A stretch of DNA of 64,000 nucleotides. Source: Timema cristinae. Its lineage: Eukaryota; Arthropoda; Insecta; Phasmatodea; Timematidae. The notes below the pieces were generated by a model. It was given only the letters and a program-made list of their open reading frames with translations. It ran no database searches and was not told where the DNA came from. Shown one piece after another: positions 31,777 to 43,947 of the stretch; the stretch's first letter is position 1, and each line of letters opens with the position of its first letter. Both the position numbers and the translations under genes were made by a program. The stretch is taken from positions 46,523,265 through 46,587,264 of the forward strand of contig JBCFYV010003508.1 of the NCBI GenBank assembly GCA_039000515.1. Reading direction: 5' to 3'.

Positions 31777-31824
31777 GTTCCAGTTTTTTCCCGAAAAAAA
31801 ATTTCATTTTCAAGTTTGAACACG
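31662..31824. mobile_element. Foldback palindrome around (TA)n
   Basis: The left arm starts CGTGTTCAAACTTGAAAATG and the right arm ends CATTTTCAAGTTTGAACACG. The ~52-bp arms are complementary over essentially their full length ('cgggaaaaaactggaac' against 'gttccagttttttcccg'), joined by about 58 bp of TA repeat that can itself pair. It is either a foldback/MITE-type element with an expanded TA target or a recent palindromic duplication. Confidence 0.9.
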
Positions 31825-32377
31825 ACTTTCTTACAATAATTTATCTATATGAACAATCCTAAACGCCAACGTTTGGGCAATTTACCTACACATCATAATA
31901 ATCTACCAATATTGACACACAACATTACGTCATCAGACTTTTTACGGAACAACCCTGCCCAAACTAAGCACAAACGATTGCAATCATAGAAAAAAAAATA
32001 GCGTGGGGGCCCAACATTACGGGAAATAACGCGGTCATTTTTTGATCCTCGGGGAAATGTGGAGGGCTATAAACAATGTTGGTAATAAGAGTTGTAACCA
32101 GTAGCTTTTAAGGGCAACTTTGGTGAAACGATAAACCTTTTGAGAATCTACGTCATAGCCCACTTGACCACCGGTGTGGGTAGGTTCACACTAGTGTACT
32201 TAGGAGACAGGATGAGGAAGAGCAGTTTAAAAATAAACATACCGACATTCTCTTGTAGATGGTTAGAAAATTCAAAAATAAAAATTACAAAGTGAAAAAA
32301 AAACCCAGACCAAGTGCACTCAGTCGGGATTCGAACTGGGTCTTGAATTTAAGAGACGTAGCTGTTTTTTTTTTTTT
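31825..32377. other. Intergenic; B-box-like fragment near 32318-32345
   Basis: 'cagtcgggattcgaactggg' near 32318 is the complement of a tRNA-like T-arm and is probably a SINE head remnant. The rest is unrecognised. Confidence 0.3.
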
Positions 32378-32615
32378 TTTTCAATTTATTTTGAGGTATT
32401 TAACGTGCAGCTTCTGAACCGATTGATTGTATCAGCACAAGACTTATAAACTAACTTATATCTAGACCAGACACCACACCCAGCCCCCCGGCCGTTAATT
32501 TATCAATGTGTAAGGGAGTAAGCCCACATTTCACCAATGATACATTTTCCGGCCATGCCGAGAATCGAACCGGGGACCCATAGCTCAGTTGACAGTCACG
32601 ATACCGACTGAGCCA
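32378..32615 (-). mobile_element. SINE family E, full-length (reverse)
   Basis: Tail complement 'gaggtatttaacgtgcagc', body 'ggccgttaatttatcaatg', T-arm complement AATCGAACCGGGGAC, and a head ending 'gataccgactgagccag'. The best-preserved E copy. Confidence 0.9.
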
Positions 32616-32734
32616 GTAATCATAGTTGTTCTTAACAATAAGATATATTTTCTCTGTTTATATAAATAGAACCAGTTGCTTGGTTGTAAATACTGGAACT
32701 AATTGCCTGTCCAATGCTTTCACTTAATTTAAAA

Positions 32735-32798
<64 letters not shown>

Positions 32799-32935
32799 CC
32801 GCGTCTTACTACCCGTTCGGGTTATAAGCACTTACGCTAATGTGTAATGGTAGGGTGATTGTGAGATGAAATGAAGGACCTACAGTTTAACATTTAACGT
32901 GGGATCCGAACCACGGTGGAGGGCTGGCATTCACA
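32735..32935 (-). mobile_element. SINE family A (reverse), head-truncated; left arm of palindrome
   Basis: A (TTA)n run (~32735-32795), tail complement with hairpin, body up to 'cacggtggagggctggcatt'. It breaks there and continues as the opposite orientation. Confidence 0.9.
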
Positions 32936-33080
32936 ACTTGTGAATGTGTGGAATACCAGGCCTCCACCGTGGTTCGGATCCCACATTAAACTGTAGGTCC
33001 TCCATTTCATCTCACAATTACCCTACCATTACTCATTAGCGTAAGTGCGTATAACCCGAACGGGTAGTAAGACGCGGTGC

Positions 33081-33119
<39 letters not shown>
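32936..33119 (+). mobile_element. SINE family A (forward), head-truncated; right arm of palindrome
   Basis: Body from 'acttgtgaatgtgtggaat', 'caccgtggttcggatccc', tail with intact hairpin, then (TAA)n to 33119. Both arms lack the tRNA head and meet at the same part of the body. Confidence 0.9.
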
Positions 33120-33120
<1 letters not shown>

Positions 33121-33830
33121 GATGAACGTCAGCGTGGCAATTTCTCGCTAACCTAGGTTTACCCCTTAAGCCAATGTAAAGGGGCTTAGTTGTTTTAAAC
33201 CCTGTTTTGCCCCCAAACGATTCAACTGTTTATCATCAGCGAGGTTTGATAGAGAACTTAATCAAGAGTCTTGCGGTCTATCAGCCAGCCGGCAGCTTCA
33301 GTAATCTGACATTACTGATAACACCGCACCTGCCATACCATATGGCTTGTCCTTATCTACTGTGTCAAGGTCATACTTTATCATAGATATTTAGTTTCAC
33401 ACGAATTGTTTTAGTCGGACGTAGGCTGATCTTTTAAAAATTAGTCGTGAGCTTTATTTCCAATTTCGGCTTTCGGTGACTTAAGCGAGGTTTGAATGAT
33501 TTTTAGCATACTTTTGTTGTTGTTGGAAAATCATTTGTTTTTCTAATGATTAACAAACTTTTGTCTTGAATTCAATATTTTTGGAGACCTTCGTTAATAT
33601 ATTTCGCATTGTTATAAAAACTACTGCAATGTACTTTTTTGACATTTAATGATGTTTTGAATTATAAATAGGCCTAAACTATTAACACTCCAGTAAATAT
33701 TAAGGCTTTGCGAAGTTTTGGAATGTCTAAATCGAGGGTAAAATTTCCTTCGGCTCCGATGGTCAAAATAACCGCATCTTTGAAACATTTACAAAAGAAG
33801 CGCCAGGCATATTTGCATTAAAACGACTTG
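33121..33830. other. Intergenic, no gene seen
   Basis: Mixed composition, no known repeat. Confidence 0.3.
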
Positions 33831-33832
33831 GC

Positions 33833-33839
33833 ACGCACG

Positions 33840-33914
<75 letters not shown>
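33833..33914. repeat. (CA)n microsatellite
   Basis: About 38 CA units, preceded by 'cgcacgcacgcac' and followed by 'atacatacat'. Confidence 0.97.
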
Positions 33915-33915
<1 letters not shown>

Positions 33916-34330
33916 TACATAATATATAGCCCACAAATGTATTTTCAAATATTACATTTTTGTTGGGAATTCATATAATTTCAGCTTGTAATTTTTTTTA
34001 GATCATTTAAATTCTTATACAATTCCTCTCTCACTCATAATTATTTTAACCAAAAGACAAAATACAAATTTCCTACTTTAAATTCATAAGGAACCAATTT
34101 ATATAAAAATATTCGTTGAATAAATAGATTATTTTGATAAATCTGTTGAGTAAAAAACATGCTCAAGTTAATGTTCCTAAATATTTGCCATTCCCTCTAA
34201 TTAACGCGGCAAGAGAGACGAATGAGTCGGTAACACTTTCTTCTGTAGTGAGCCTTTCATAGGTTAAAACAAGAGATATCAACTTGGGTAGTAATATTAT
34301 AGTGCGTGGGTTTTTCTAAACGGGTAACAA
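33915..34330. other. AT-rich intergenic
   Basis: No gene or repeat before the 40-bp array. Confidence 0.3.
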
Positions 34331-37300
34331 GAGGACGATAACTGGCTACTTTCAAGACAGGTGTGATGGAGAGGACGATAACTGGCTACTTTCAAGACAG
34401 GTGTGATGGAGAGGACGATAACTGGCTACTTTCAAGACAGGTGTGATGGAGAGGACGATAACTGGCTACTTTCAAGACAGGTGTGATGAAGAGGACGATA
34501 ACTGGCTACTTTCAGGACAGGTGTGATGAAGAGGACGATAACTGGCTACTTTCAAGACAGGTGTGATGGAGAGGACGATAACTGGCTACTTTCAAGACAG
34601 GTGTGATGGAGAGGACGATAACTGGCTACTTTAAAGACAGGTACCTGATTAAGAGGACGATAACTGGCTACTTTCAAGACAGGTGTGATGGAGAGGACGA
34701 TAACTGACTACTTTCAAGACAGGTGTGATGGAGAGGACGATAACTGGCTACTTTCAAGACAGGTGTGATGGAGAGGACGATAACTGGCTACTTTCAAGAC
34801 AGGTGTGATGGAGAGGACGATAACTGGCTACTTTCAAGACAGGTGTGATGAAGAGGACGATAACTGGCTACTTTCAGGACAGGTGTGATGAAGAGGACGA
34901 TAACTGGCTACTTTCAAGACAGGTGTGATGGAGAGGACGATAACAGGCTACTTTCAAGACAGGTGTGATGAAGAGGACGATAACTGGCTACTTTCAAGAC
35001 AGGTGTGATGGAGAGGACGATAACTGGCTACTTTCAAGACAGGTGTGATGGAGAGGACGATAACTGGCTACTTTCAAGACAGGTGTGATGAAGAGGACGA
35101 TAACTGGCTACTTTCAGGACAGGTGTGATGAAGAGGACGATAACTGGCTACTTTCAAGACAGGTGTGATGGAGAGGACGATAACTGGCTACTTTCAAGAC
35201 AGGTGTGATGGAGAGGACGATAACTGGCTACTTTCAAGACAGGTGTGATGAAGAGGACGATAACTGGCTACTTTCAGGACAGGTGTGATGAAGAGGACGA
35301 TAACTGGCTACTTTCAAGACAGGTGTGATGGAGAGGACGATAACTGGCTACTTTCAAGACAGGTGTGATGAAGAGTACGATAACTGGCTACTTTCAAGAC
35401 AGGTGTGATGGACAGGACGATAACTGGCTACTTTCAAGACAGGTGTGATGAAGAGGACGATAACTGGCTACTTTCAAGACAGGTGTGATGGAGAGGACGA
35501 TAACTGGCTACTTTCAAGACAGGTGTGATGAAGAGGACGATAACTGGCTACTTTCAAGACAGGTGTGATGGAGAGGACGATAACTGGCTACTTTCAAGAC
35601 AGGTGTGATGGAGAGGACGATAACTGGCTACTTTCAAGACAGGTGTGATGGAGAGGACGATAACTGGCTACTTTCAAGACAGGTGTGATGAAGAGGACGA
35701 TAACTGGCTACTTTCAAGACAGGTGTGAGGGAGAAGACGATAACTGGCTACTTTCAAGACAGGTGTGATGGAGAGGACGATAACTGGCTACTTTCAAGAC
35801 AGGTGTGATGGAGAGGACGATAACTGGCTACTTTCAAGACAGGTGTGAGGGAGAAGACGATAACTGGCTACTTTCAAGACAGGTGTGATGGAGAGGACGA
35901 TAACTGGCTACTTTCAAGACAGGTGTGATGGAGAGGACGATAACTGGCTACTTTCAAGACAGGTGTGATGGAGAGGACGATAACTGGCTACTTTCAAGAC
36001 AGGTGTGATGAAGAGGACGATAACTGGCTACTTTCAGGACAGGTGTGATGAAGAGGACGATAACTGGCTACTTTCAGGACAGGTGTGATGAAGAGGACGA
36101 TAACTGGCTACTTTCAAGACAGGTGTGAGGGAGAAGACGATAACTGGCTACTTTCAAGACAGGTGTGATGGAGAGGACGATAACTGGCTACTTTCAAGAC
36201 AGGTGTAAGGGAGAAGACGATAACTGGCTACTTTCAAGACAGGTGTGATGAAGAGGACGATAACTGGCTACTTTCAAGACAGGTGTGATGGAGAGGACGA
36301 TAACTGGCTACTTTCAAGACAGGTGTGATGGAGAGGACGATAACTGGCTACTTTCAAGACAGGTGTGATGGAGAGGACGATAACTGGCTACTTTCAAGAC
36401 AGGTGTGATGAAGAGGACGATAACTGGCTACTTTCAGGACAGGTGTGATGGAGAGGACGATAACAGGCTACTTTCAAGACAGGTGTGATGGAGAGGACGA
36501 TAACTGGCTACTTTCAAGACAGGTGTGATGGAGAGGACGATAACTGGCTACTTTCAAGACAGGTGTGATGGAGAGGACGATAACTGGCTACTTTCAAGAC
36601 AGGTGTGATGAAGAGGACGATAACTGGCTACTTTCAGGACAGGTGTGATGGAGAGGACGATAACTGGCTACTTTCAAGACAGGTGTGATGAAGAGGACGA
36701 TAACTGGCTACTTTCAGGACAGGTGTGATGAAGAGTACGATAACTGGCTACTTTCAAGACAGGTGTGATGGACAGGACGATAACTGGCTACTTTCAAGAC
36801 AGGTGTGATGGAGAGGACGATAACTGGCTACTTTCAAGACAGGTGTATGGAGAGGACGATAACTGGCTACTTTAAAGACAGGTACCTGATTAAGAGGACG
36901 ATAACTGGCTACTTTCAAGACAGGTGTGATGGAGAGGACGATAACTGACTACTTTCAAGACAGGTGTGATGGAGAGGACGATAACTGGCTACTTTCAAGA
37001 CAGGTGTGATGGAGAGGACGATAACTGGCTACTTTCAAGACAGGTGTGATGGAGAGGACGATAACTGGCTACTTTCAAGACAGGTGTGATGGAGAGGACG
37101 ATAACTGGCTACTTTCAGGACAGGTGTGATGAAGAGTACGATAACTGGCTACTTTCAAGACAGGTGTGATGAAGAGGACGATAACTGGCTACTTTCAAGA
37201 CAGGTGTGATGGAGAGGACGATAACTGGCTACTTTCAAGACAGGTGTGATGGAGAGGACGATAACTGGCTACTTTAAAGACAGGTACCTGATTAAGAGGA

Positions 37301-38336
37301 CGATAACTGGCTACTTTCAAGACAGGTGTGATGGAGAGGACGATAACTGACTACTTTCAAGACAGGTGTGATGGAGAGGACGATAACTGGCTACTTTCAA
37401 GACAGGTGTGATGGAGAGGACGATAACTGGCTACTTTCAAGACAGGTGTGATGGAGAGGACGATAACTGGCTACTTTCAAGACAGGTGTGATGGAGAGGA
37501 CGATAACTGGCTACTTTCAAGACAGGTGTGATGGAGAGGACGATAACTGGCTACTTTCAAGACAGGTGTGAGGGAGAAGACGATAACTGGCTACTTTCAA
37601 GACAGGTGTGATGGAGAGGACGATAACTGGCTACTTTCAAGACAGGTGTGAGGGAGAGGACGATAACTGGCTACTTTCAAGACAGGTGTGATGGAGAGTA
37701 CGATAACTGGCTACTTTCAAGACAGGTGTGATGGAGAGGACGATAACTGGCTACTTTCAAGACAGGTGTGATGGAGAGGACGATAACTGGCTACTTTCAA
37801 GACAGGTGTGATGGAGAGGACGATAACTGGCTACTTTCAAGACAGGTGTGATGGAGAGTACGATAACTGGCTACTTTCAAGACAGGTGTGATGGAGAGGA
37901 CGATAACTGGCTACTTTCAAGACAGGTGTGATGGAGAGGACGATAACTGGCTACTTTCAAGACAGGTGTGATGGAGAGGACGATAACTGGCTACTTTCAA
38001 GACAGGTGTGATGGAGAGGACGATAACTGGCTACTTTCAAGACAGGTGTGATGAAGAGGACGATAACTGGCTACTTTCAAGACAGGTGTGATGGAGAGGA
38101 CGATAACTGGCTACTTTCAAGACAGGTGTGATGGAGAGGACGATAACTGGCTACTTTCAAGACAGGTGTGATGAAGAGGACGATAACTGGCTACTTTCAA
38201 GACAGGTGTGATGGAGAGGACGATAACTGGCTACTTTCAAGACGGGTGCCTGATTAAGAGGACGATAACTGGCTACTTTCAAGACGGGTGCCTGATTAAG
38301 AGGACGATAACTGGCTACTTTCAAGACGGGTGTCTG
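34331..38336. repeat. 40-bp minisatellite, ~100 units
   Basis: Unit GAGGACGATAACTGGCTACT + TTCAAGACAGGTGTGATGGA. Most units are identical; variants are GGA/GAA at the unit end, CAGGACAGG, GTACGA, GAGGGAGAA, AACAGG and AACTGA. A rare cassette (TTAAAGACAGGTACCTGATT, a normal unit, then a unit with AACTGACTAC) recurs three times, near 34630, 36870 and 37275. One unit at ~36845 lacks a G. The last three units share GACGGGTG(C/T)CTGA. The largest array in the window, about 4.0 kb. Confidence 0.98.
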
Positions 38337-38709
38337 AGACTGCTATTACTAATTAAATTCTGTTGTTTCTTATTAATTGGCACAAGAAGATATCGGAAGT
38401 TGTGTTCGGCCTCTACTGGGTTAAATGGACAGGTGCAACTCTAGGACAATAACAAGATGAATATGAGCTCGGGAGAGGGACTTGTGACCTGACTTGGCGC
38501 TGAAGGTCACAGGGGATGACGCCCTGGTGGCGGAACACTGAACTATTGATTAGTACCGCTGAAGAGGAAGGCGGGGGACGGGTTGGGAAGAGCAAGCCGG
38601 TCGATAACAGGATTCTGGCTCTATCTAGAGCAGTAATTTCACAGCCATCATTTTTGGGCCTTAACTTCACCCAAAAATAAGTTATTCACCACTCTTTAAA
38701 TCCCTCACT
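38337..38709. other. Intergenic, no gene seen
   Basis: Beyond the array, 38450-38620 is GC-richer with overlapping short ORFs on both strands but no splice pair. Confidence 0.3.
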
Positions 38710-39009
38710 TGTCGGCCTGGGTGGTCTTGAGGTAAAGCGCTCGCCTCTGAACTCATTGTTCATGGGTTCAAATCCAGCTGTGATTTTTCTTGAGTGAAAA
38801 AATAAAATAATTCCGTAGCACAACTTCCTTCGGAAGGCAAGTAAAGCCGTTAATCGCGATTGTGGCATTTAAAATAACACTGGACGGTATGTGAAAATAT
38901 CTTTCCCAATAAAATTGGTAGGTCTTTTCACTCTCGCTCATAGAAATTATCGTGTGCTGATATAATCAGTCGGTTCTGAAAGTCCACGTTAAATACTTCA
39001 AATAAATGT
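38710..39009 (+). mobile_element. SINE family D, full-length
   Basis: Head 'tgggtggtcttgaggtaaag', B-box ATGGGTTCAAATCC, body 'cgtagcacaacttccttcgg', 'aattggtaggtcttttcac' and the complete tail 'tgatataatcagtcggttc' to 'cttcaaataaatg'. Confidence 0.92.
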
Positions 39010-39466
39010 AAAAGAAAAATTGTATCAATGTTTATTGATTTTCATTACTGCTCTTTATTAATATATATTATTATTTGCTATTTAGGCTATTTGTAAGTTT
39101 CCTCACTTAGGTACTGTATTATTGTTCATTCTATTTTATTATGTATTTACTGTTAAATGTCAGGCTCTTTGTACCTTTCATTGCTGGCCTGTTAAGGGTC
39201 CTGTAACTGTTGGCCAGCACTATAAGAAGCGTAATTGAAATTATTATCATCCATTTAATGTTGCATATTTACAGATACCGTTTCCTCCACAAGTAACTCT
39301 GGTAGGAAAACCTCCACAAATTACCTTAAAAATAAAACAATATAAAAACATACATCAAGGACGTTGGTACGTCGCAAAAAGGGCAGGAGATTTGCAAACC
39401 ATGCGATACTCATGGCAAATATTATTTTAAAAAAACCACACAGTCTGGATTTATTTACTATATGTA
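39010..39466. other. AT-rich intergenic
   Basis: No gene or known repeat. Confidence 0.3.
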
Positions 39467-39680
39467 TAGTAGCCCCGTGGCATCTTTGGTGCTGACTGAC
39501 AGCTTTAAAAAGTTACCAGACCAAATTATGTATTCCTACGCCGAACAAGATGATCTGCAAAAACATGTTTTTAGCATCTGTCACTTTTGACGGTCAAAAT
39601 TTAGGTATGTAACTAAATGTTGACTGTCAGACGTGAGCTGTGAACTGTCAGTCAGCACCAAAGAAGCCACGGGGCTACTG
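39467..39680. mobile_element. MITE1, 214 bp
   Basis: Left end TAGTAGCCCCGTGGCATC (first base changed), right end ...GGGGCTACTG, TA on both sides (39465-39466, 39681-39682). Same length as copy 1. Confidence 0.92.
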
Positions 39681-39682
39681 TA

Positions 39683-41042
39683 CATTTATTTAAACTCATC
39701 CTTAGAAACAATATTTTGTTTGTTTTGGCAAAAAAAAGAGGGGGGTTTTTGTATTTAAAAAAAACTGTAAAAATACGGATGGGCCTTTGCTTGGTTTCCC
39801 TTCCATCTTGTCGTATCATAGTCATTCGGAACAGCGCAGGTAGAAAGCAAATTAAATAGTTTACAGCTAGCAACCTCTAGTTTACAGGACCAAGCAAGAT
39901 TACGCGATAAAACGTAATTTCCAACGTGATTTCTCCTGACTTAATGGCGGGGCCCACGTCTACATCAATGACCTATTTCTAACTGGGATTCCCGACTCAT
40001 TTCTCTGAGCTTGTAGCTGTTTCTTAGTCGGAGAGAAACTTTTTAGGGACATGTTATTTTACGGAACTTGTACGGACTCTCCCGAAAACACTAACATTCG
40101 TCTAACATGAAAGTCGCAACGGGATTCCCCCCAAACGTGAATTAATGTCCTCTTTATTTATTGGTGTATTTAACTCACAATTTCCTAATCACAGGACTAG
40201 TAAAACATCTCACCGTTTGGGTACTACATCTTGAGTCTGACGTCACACAATGGTGCGCTTTTCTATAAAACGCGACGATAGTGCCAATACTTGTGGATAG
40301 AGTTTGTCACGTGGTCGGCACAACTATCCCCCAGCCGTTAATCTCAGTTCTCTAAACCGTACTTGCTACTTCCTTATCCAAGTAACTCCTCATATATCCT
40401 CAAGAGTCTTGAGTTTGACTCCCATTTCAAACCCAGTGGCTTACAAATATTTTTTTTTTTAATCGTCAGGGATCGAACCTGAGATTTCTGTATCTATAAT
40501 CAGGAATTTTTCACCACTAGATTAAAGGAAGCGGTTTTCTTTATTTTCCCCTTTCCAACAGTTTTACCATATTAAAAAAATACAACATAATTTTAAAATG
40601 AATAAATTAAAAAACTTATTCCAGTTTCACTGTTGTCAAGGTGAAGAATAAAAAAACCAGCACATCGACGTGAATTCTGGTTAAAGCGTCATTTTGTAAC
40701 TGATATCACGGTTAATGGGTGTGCGATGGTCTCTTAACGACGTTACCTACTTGGAGATTTCGAAGCGGGTTGCATCTTAACTCGACGCTTTATAAGCTCA
40801 TTTAAGTACACTTAGATACCAATGTGCGAAATAAACTTTTCATCCCGTGAGAAATCTCTTTGTCTCCCTGCTGACAACATTCCCCCTCTTCCTCTGACGG
40901 GTATACACACTAACTCTACTATTTGCGTCCGGGCAGTATTGACTTCATTTTTCAAAATTACCTTTTTTTAATTGTTTCCTATTCTAGGAACGGTTCATTC
41001 GCCGTAATTGACAGATCAAAAGACTTGTTATTGGAAACATTG
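39683..41042. other. Long intergenic stretch with one tRNA-like fragment
   Basis: No exon can be supported. At ~40465-40540 the minus strand reads 'taatctagtggtgaaaaatt' and CAGGTTCGATCCC, an A-box/B-box pair at tRNA spacing, so it is a SINE head of an unplaced family or a tRNA pseudogene. Confidence 0.4.
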
Positions 41043-41053
41043 ATTGAAATATA

Positions 41054-41343
41054 GGTGACCTGGTGGTCTAGGGGGTAAGATGTTGGACTTCTGTGCTGGC
41101 GGCCGGGGTTCAATCCTCGGTCCCGGCACGGATTTATCTGATTACCAAACCCTTCCTTCACCTCTGACAAGACGTGTATTAATCACAATTGTGAATATGT
41201 AGAATGCCCCGGCCTCCACCGTGGTTCGGATCCCACGTTAAACTGTAGGTCCTTCATTTCATCTCACAATCACCCTACCATTACACATTAGTGTAAGTGC
41301 GTACAACCCGAACGGGTAGTAAGACGCGGTGCTAATAATAATA
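41054..41343 (+). mobile_element. SINE family A, full-length
   Basis: Head GGTGACCTGGTGGTCTAGGG, B-box GGTTCAATCC, body with the longer variant 'gacgtgtattaatcacaatt', hairpin, (TAA)n. Perfect 11-bp target-site duplication ATTGAAATATA at 41043-41053 and 41344-41354. Confidence 0.95.
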
Positions 41344-41354
41344 ATTGAAATATA

Positions 41355-42530
41355 CTAAATGTGGAAATAAACATTATTTGCTTAGTAATACTAAATTATC
41401 AATACAAAAGTGTTAATAAACGCCTCTAAAAATACCTGGCTTCTAAAAATACTTGGCTTTCTTCTTAACAAATTTAAATAACAACAAATATTAATAAAAT
41501 CATGTTTTTGTTTCGTGGTTATGGCAACAAGATAGTAGCCTACATGAAATAAAAATTAAATGTAACATATTATTCACACTTTTAAATTGTTACGAATGGC
41601 AGCCAAACTAGAAAGATCCATACAAAGTAATAGCTTCAATGTGAAACGTTTTAATTTGGTTAACACATGCGCACGAATACAACCGAACACGGTTTGTATC
41701 GACCACCCTTTTACGGATTGTTCGCTGTCTTTATTTCAGAAGAGCACGATTGATTTAAGAAGGTCTCATTTGAAAAGCATTTTTAAGTGAACCAGAGAAG
41801 CCGCTTCCATAAGAAACCAAACATACAAACGGATATTTTCATAAGTATGTATTTCAATAATTTAAAAACGCTTGAAAGGAAAGTTTGTTTTGAAAATTTT
41901 GAATCTGCATTCGGTTAGTAATCGAACACAATCCTCCGGAGTAGAAATCAATCCCGCTATCACACGTCTGACCCATCTGGTACGAAATAAAACCTTTCAC
42001 AAACGACTACATATCAAAATCAGGATATACAAATAATAATTTATTTGCGAGTGGCAGCAACTAGTCTACGGACCACTGCCGGTCTACGACCCACAGGTTG
42101 TAAAACATTGCTCTGAACCACTTTTCTGTCGGAACAAGATGTCCTCTTTCGTTTTAAGTAGGTAGGCAATTATATGAAGTACCCATCGGTGTTGTTGTAA
42201 CCATGTTGGCTTATTAAAATTGTGCACTAAAATTAAATAAATGAAGGCATTAACAGAACCTATGAAATCTTATTTTTTATATCTATTTGAAAGTTGTGGA
42301 ACATTATGATGTACAATACAACAATGTACATTTTTAAAAAACGCCGGTCATTGCGTTTAATTTTATTGATTGTTATCCAATCTTAGTTTATATATTCTAT
42401 TGTAACTAGGCGGTGGAAATAAATTCGCCATAAACTATTGCACTTAAATTCCTAATTAAAAGGAATGTTTTCTTTTCCCGTAAATGAACACTCAATATGC
42501 ATCGACGTGCTGTAAATATATTGTTACCAA
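41355..42530. other. AT-rich intergenic
   Basis: The small ORF around 41587-41790 (contains MAAKLERSIQSN) has no exon borders and no family I recognise. No repeats of the window occur here. Confidence 0.3.
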
Positions 42531-42830
42531 TATATTATTATTATTATTATTATTATCACCGCGTCTTACTACCCGTTCAGATTATACGCACTTACGCTAA
42601 TGTGTAATGGTAGGGTGATTGTGAGATGAAATGGAGGACCTACAGTTTAACGTGGGATCCGAACCACGGTGGAGGTCTGACATTCCCCACATTCACAAGT
42701 TGTGATTAATACACATCTTATCAGAGGTGAAGGAAGGGTTTGGTAATCAGATAAATCTGTGCCGGGACCGAGGATTGAACCCCGGACCCTCAGCACAGAA
42801 GTCTGATACCTTACACCTCTAAACCTTATA
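42531..42830 (-). mobile_element. SINE family A, near full-length (reverse)
   Basis: (TTA)n, tail complement with 'cccgttcagatta' (hairpin damaged), body with the 'gtgattaatacacatctta' variant, B-box complement GGATTGAACCCC, degraded head end. Confidence 0.92.
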
Positions 42831-43259
42831 TGTATAATAACATGGCTTCAGGTATTTTAGGGCATTTACTGATATCTTTTAGGGCTGAAAATAATTAGTA
42901 TAACGATTCAAACAACCGAAATAACATTAATTTTTTTTTGGTGGGTGGTGCGGTGTTAGGGGGGTAGAAGGTGAAGCAAATAACTGGGGGTTCCGCAAAT
43001 GAAATCTGCCCTGGGCCCCACGTTTGATAAGGGCTTCCCTGGTTGTGATTTACAATCAACACTTATACCGTCTCTACGAAGCACGTGTCTTTCTTTTTAG
43101 TGACCACGGGGAAATGGATAGTCTTCTCGTCTGAAGTTCTTTGACACGTTAATTATGTTATGTTGTAAGAGAGTAATAGAGTGTCATAGTAAGGAATGGG
43201 AGAGGAGAGAGCGGGAGGAAGGGGGGTAGGAGAGGGGAGTACCAGGTAGCGAGCTAAAC
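42831..43259. other. Intergenic; purine-rich at 43195-43245
   Basis: No gene. A plus-strand G/A-rich tract precedes the GC-rich block at 43.27 kb. Confidence 0.3.
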
Positions 43260-43341
43260 AAACACTTCCCATATGTTCCCAATAATTGGCTGCCCGATGT
43301 TAGAGAGAGATAACTGCCGCATTCCGGAGCGGTCCTTACAG

Positions 43342-43482
43342 TTGGAGTGTCGCGCGCTGTTTCCAGACCGAGGGAGGAATGTGTGCATGGGGTTAACGTG
43401 CTGCCGTCTGGTTTCCGTCGACGTCGCCAAGGAAGGGGGCAGTTGGAAGATAACCAATATCATGGTTTTCGGGAGGGTGTTG
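43342..43482 (+). CDS. Weak candidate exon in a CpG-rich block
   Basis: The block 43270-43520 is CpG-rich and open in several frames on both strands. Between an AG ('gtccttacag') and a donor-like TTG|GTGAGG lie 47 codons in one frame, including LECRALFPDRGRNVCMG and VDVAKEGGSWKITNIM. The multiple open frames follow from GC richness, so a promoter or untranslated exon is as likely as a coding exon. No family recognised. Confidence 0.2.
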
Positions 43483-43667
43483 GTGAGGAAGGTTTCTGTC
43501 TCGCCCGAACTGGTCTCGAGTTCATCGGAGGACTTCACTTCAAGGTACTTAACTGGGGTCTTTATACCCCCCTGGTTTTTGGTTTTATTCGTTGTCGGGT
43601 TTGAGAGGTTAACTAATGAAAACATTTAGTTGCTAGACATAGTTAAATATCTTTAAGTTTTAAAGCT

Positions 43668-43947
43668 TTGTCCCGGGGTAAAGTGCTCGCCATAGGACAC
43701 GATGTTCTTGGGTTCAAACTCAACCGTAGTCGATGAATTTTTCTTGAGCGATAAAGTTCCGTAGCACAACTTCCTACGGTAGGTGAAGTAAAGCCGTCCC
43801 TCCCATGTAGATTGTGGTGTGTAAAAGAATCCTGAAGATATATGTGGAAATACCTTTCCCGGTGAAGTTTGGTAGGCTCTTTCGCTCTCGCACATAGATA
43901 TTCTCGTGTTCTGATACAACCAGTCTGTTCAGAAAGCGCACTTTAAG
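43668..43947 (+). mobile_element. SINE family D, first bases of head missing
   Basis: 'cccggggtaaagtgctcgcc', B-box TTGGGTTCAAACTC, body 'cgtagcacaacttcctacgg', tail 'tgatacaaccagtctgttc'. Confidence 0.88.

Noticed and set aside
41587..41790. Small ORF containing MAAKLERSIQSN
   Set aside because: No splice, promoter or homology support; length is within chance expectation.
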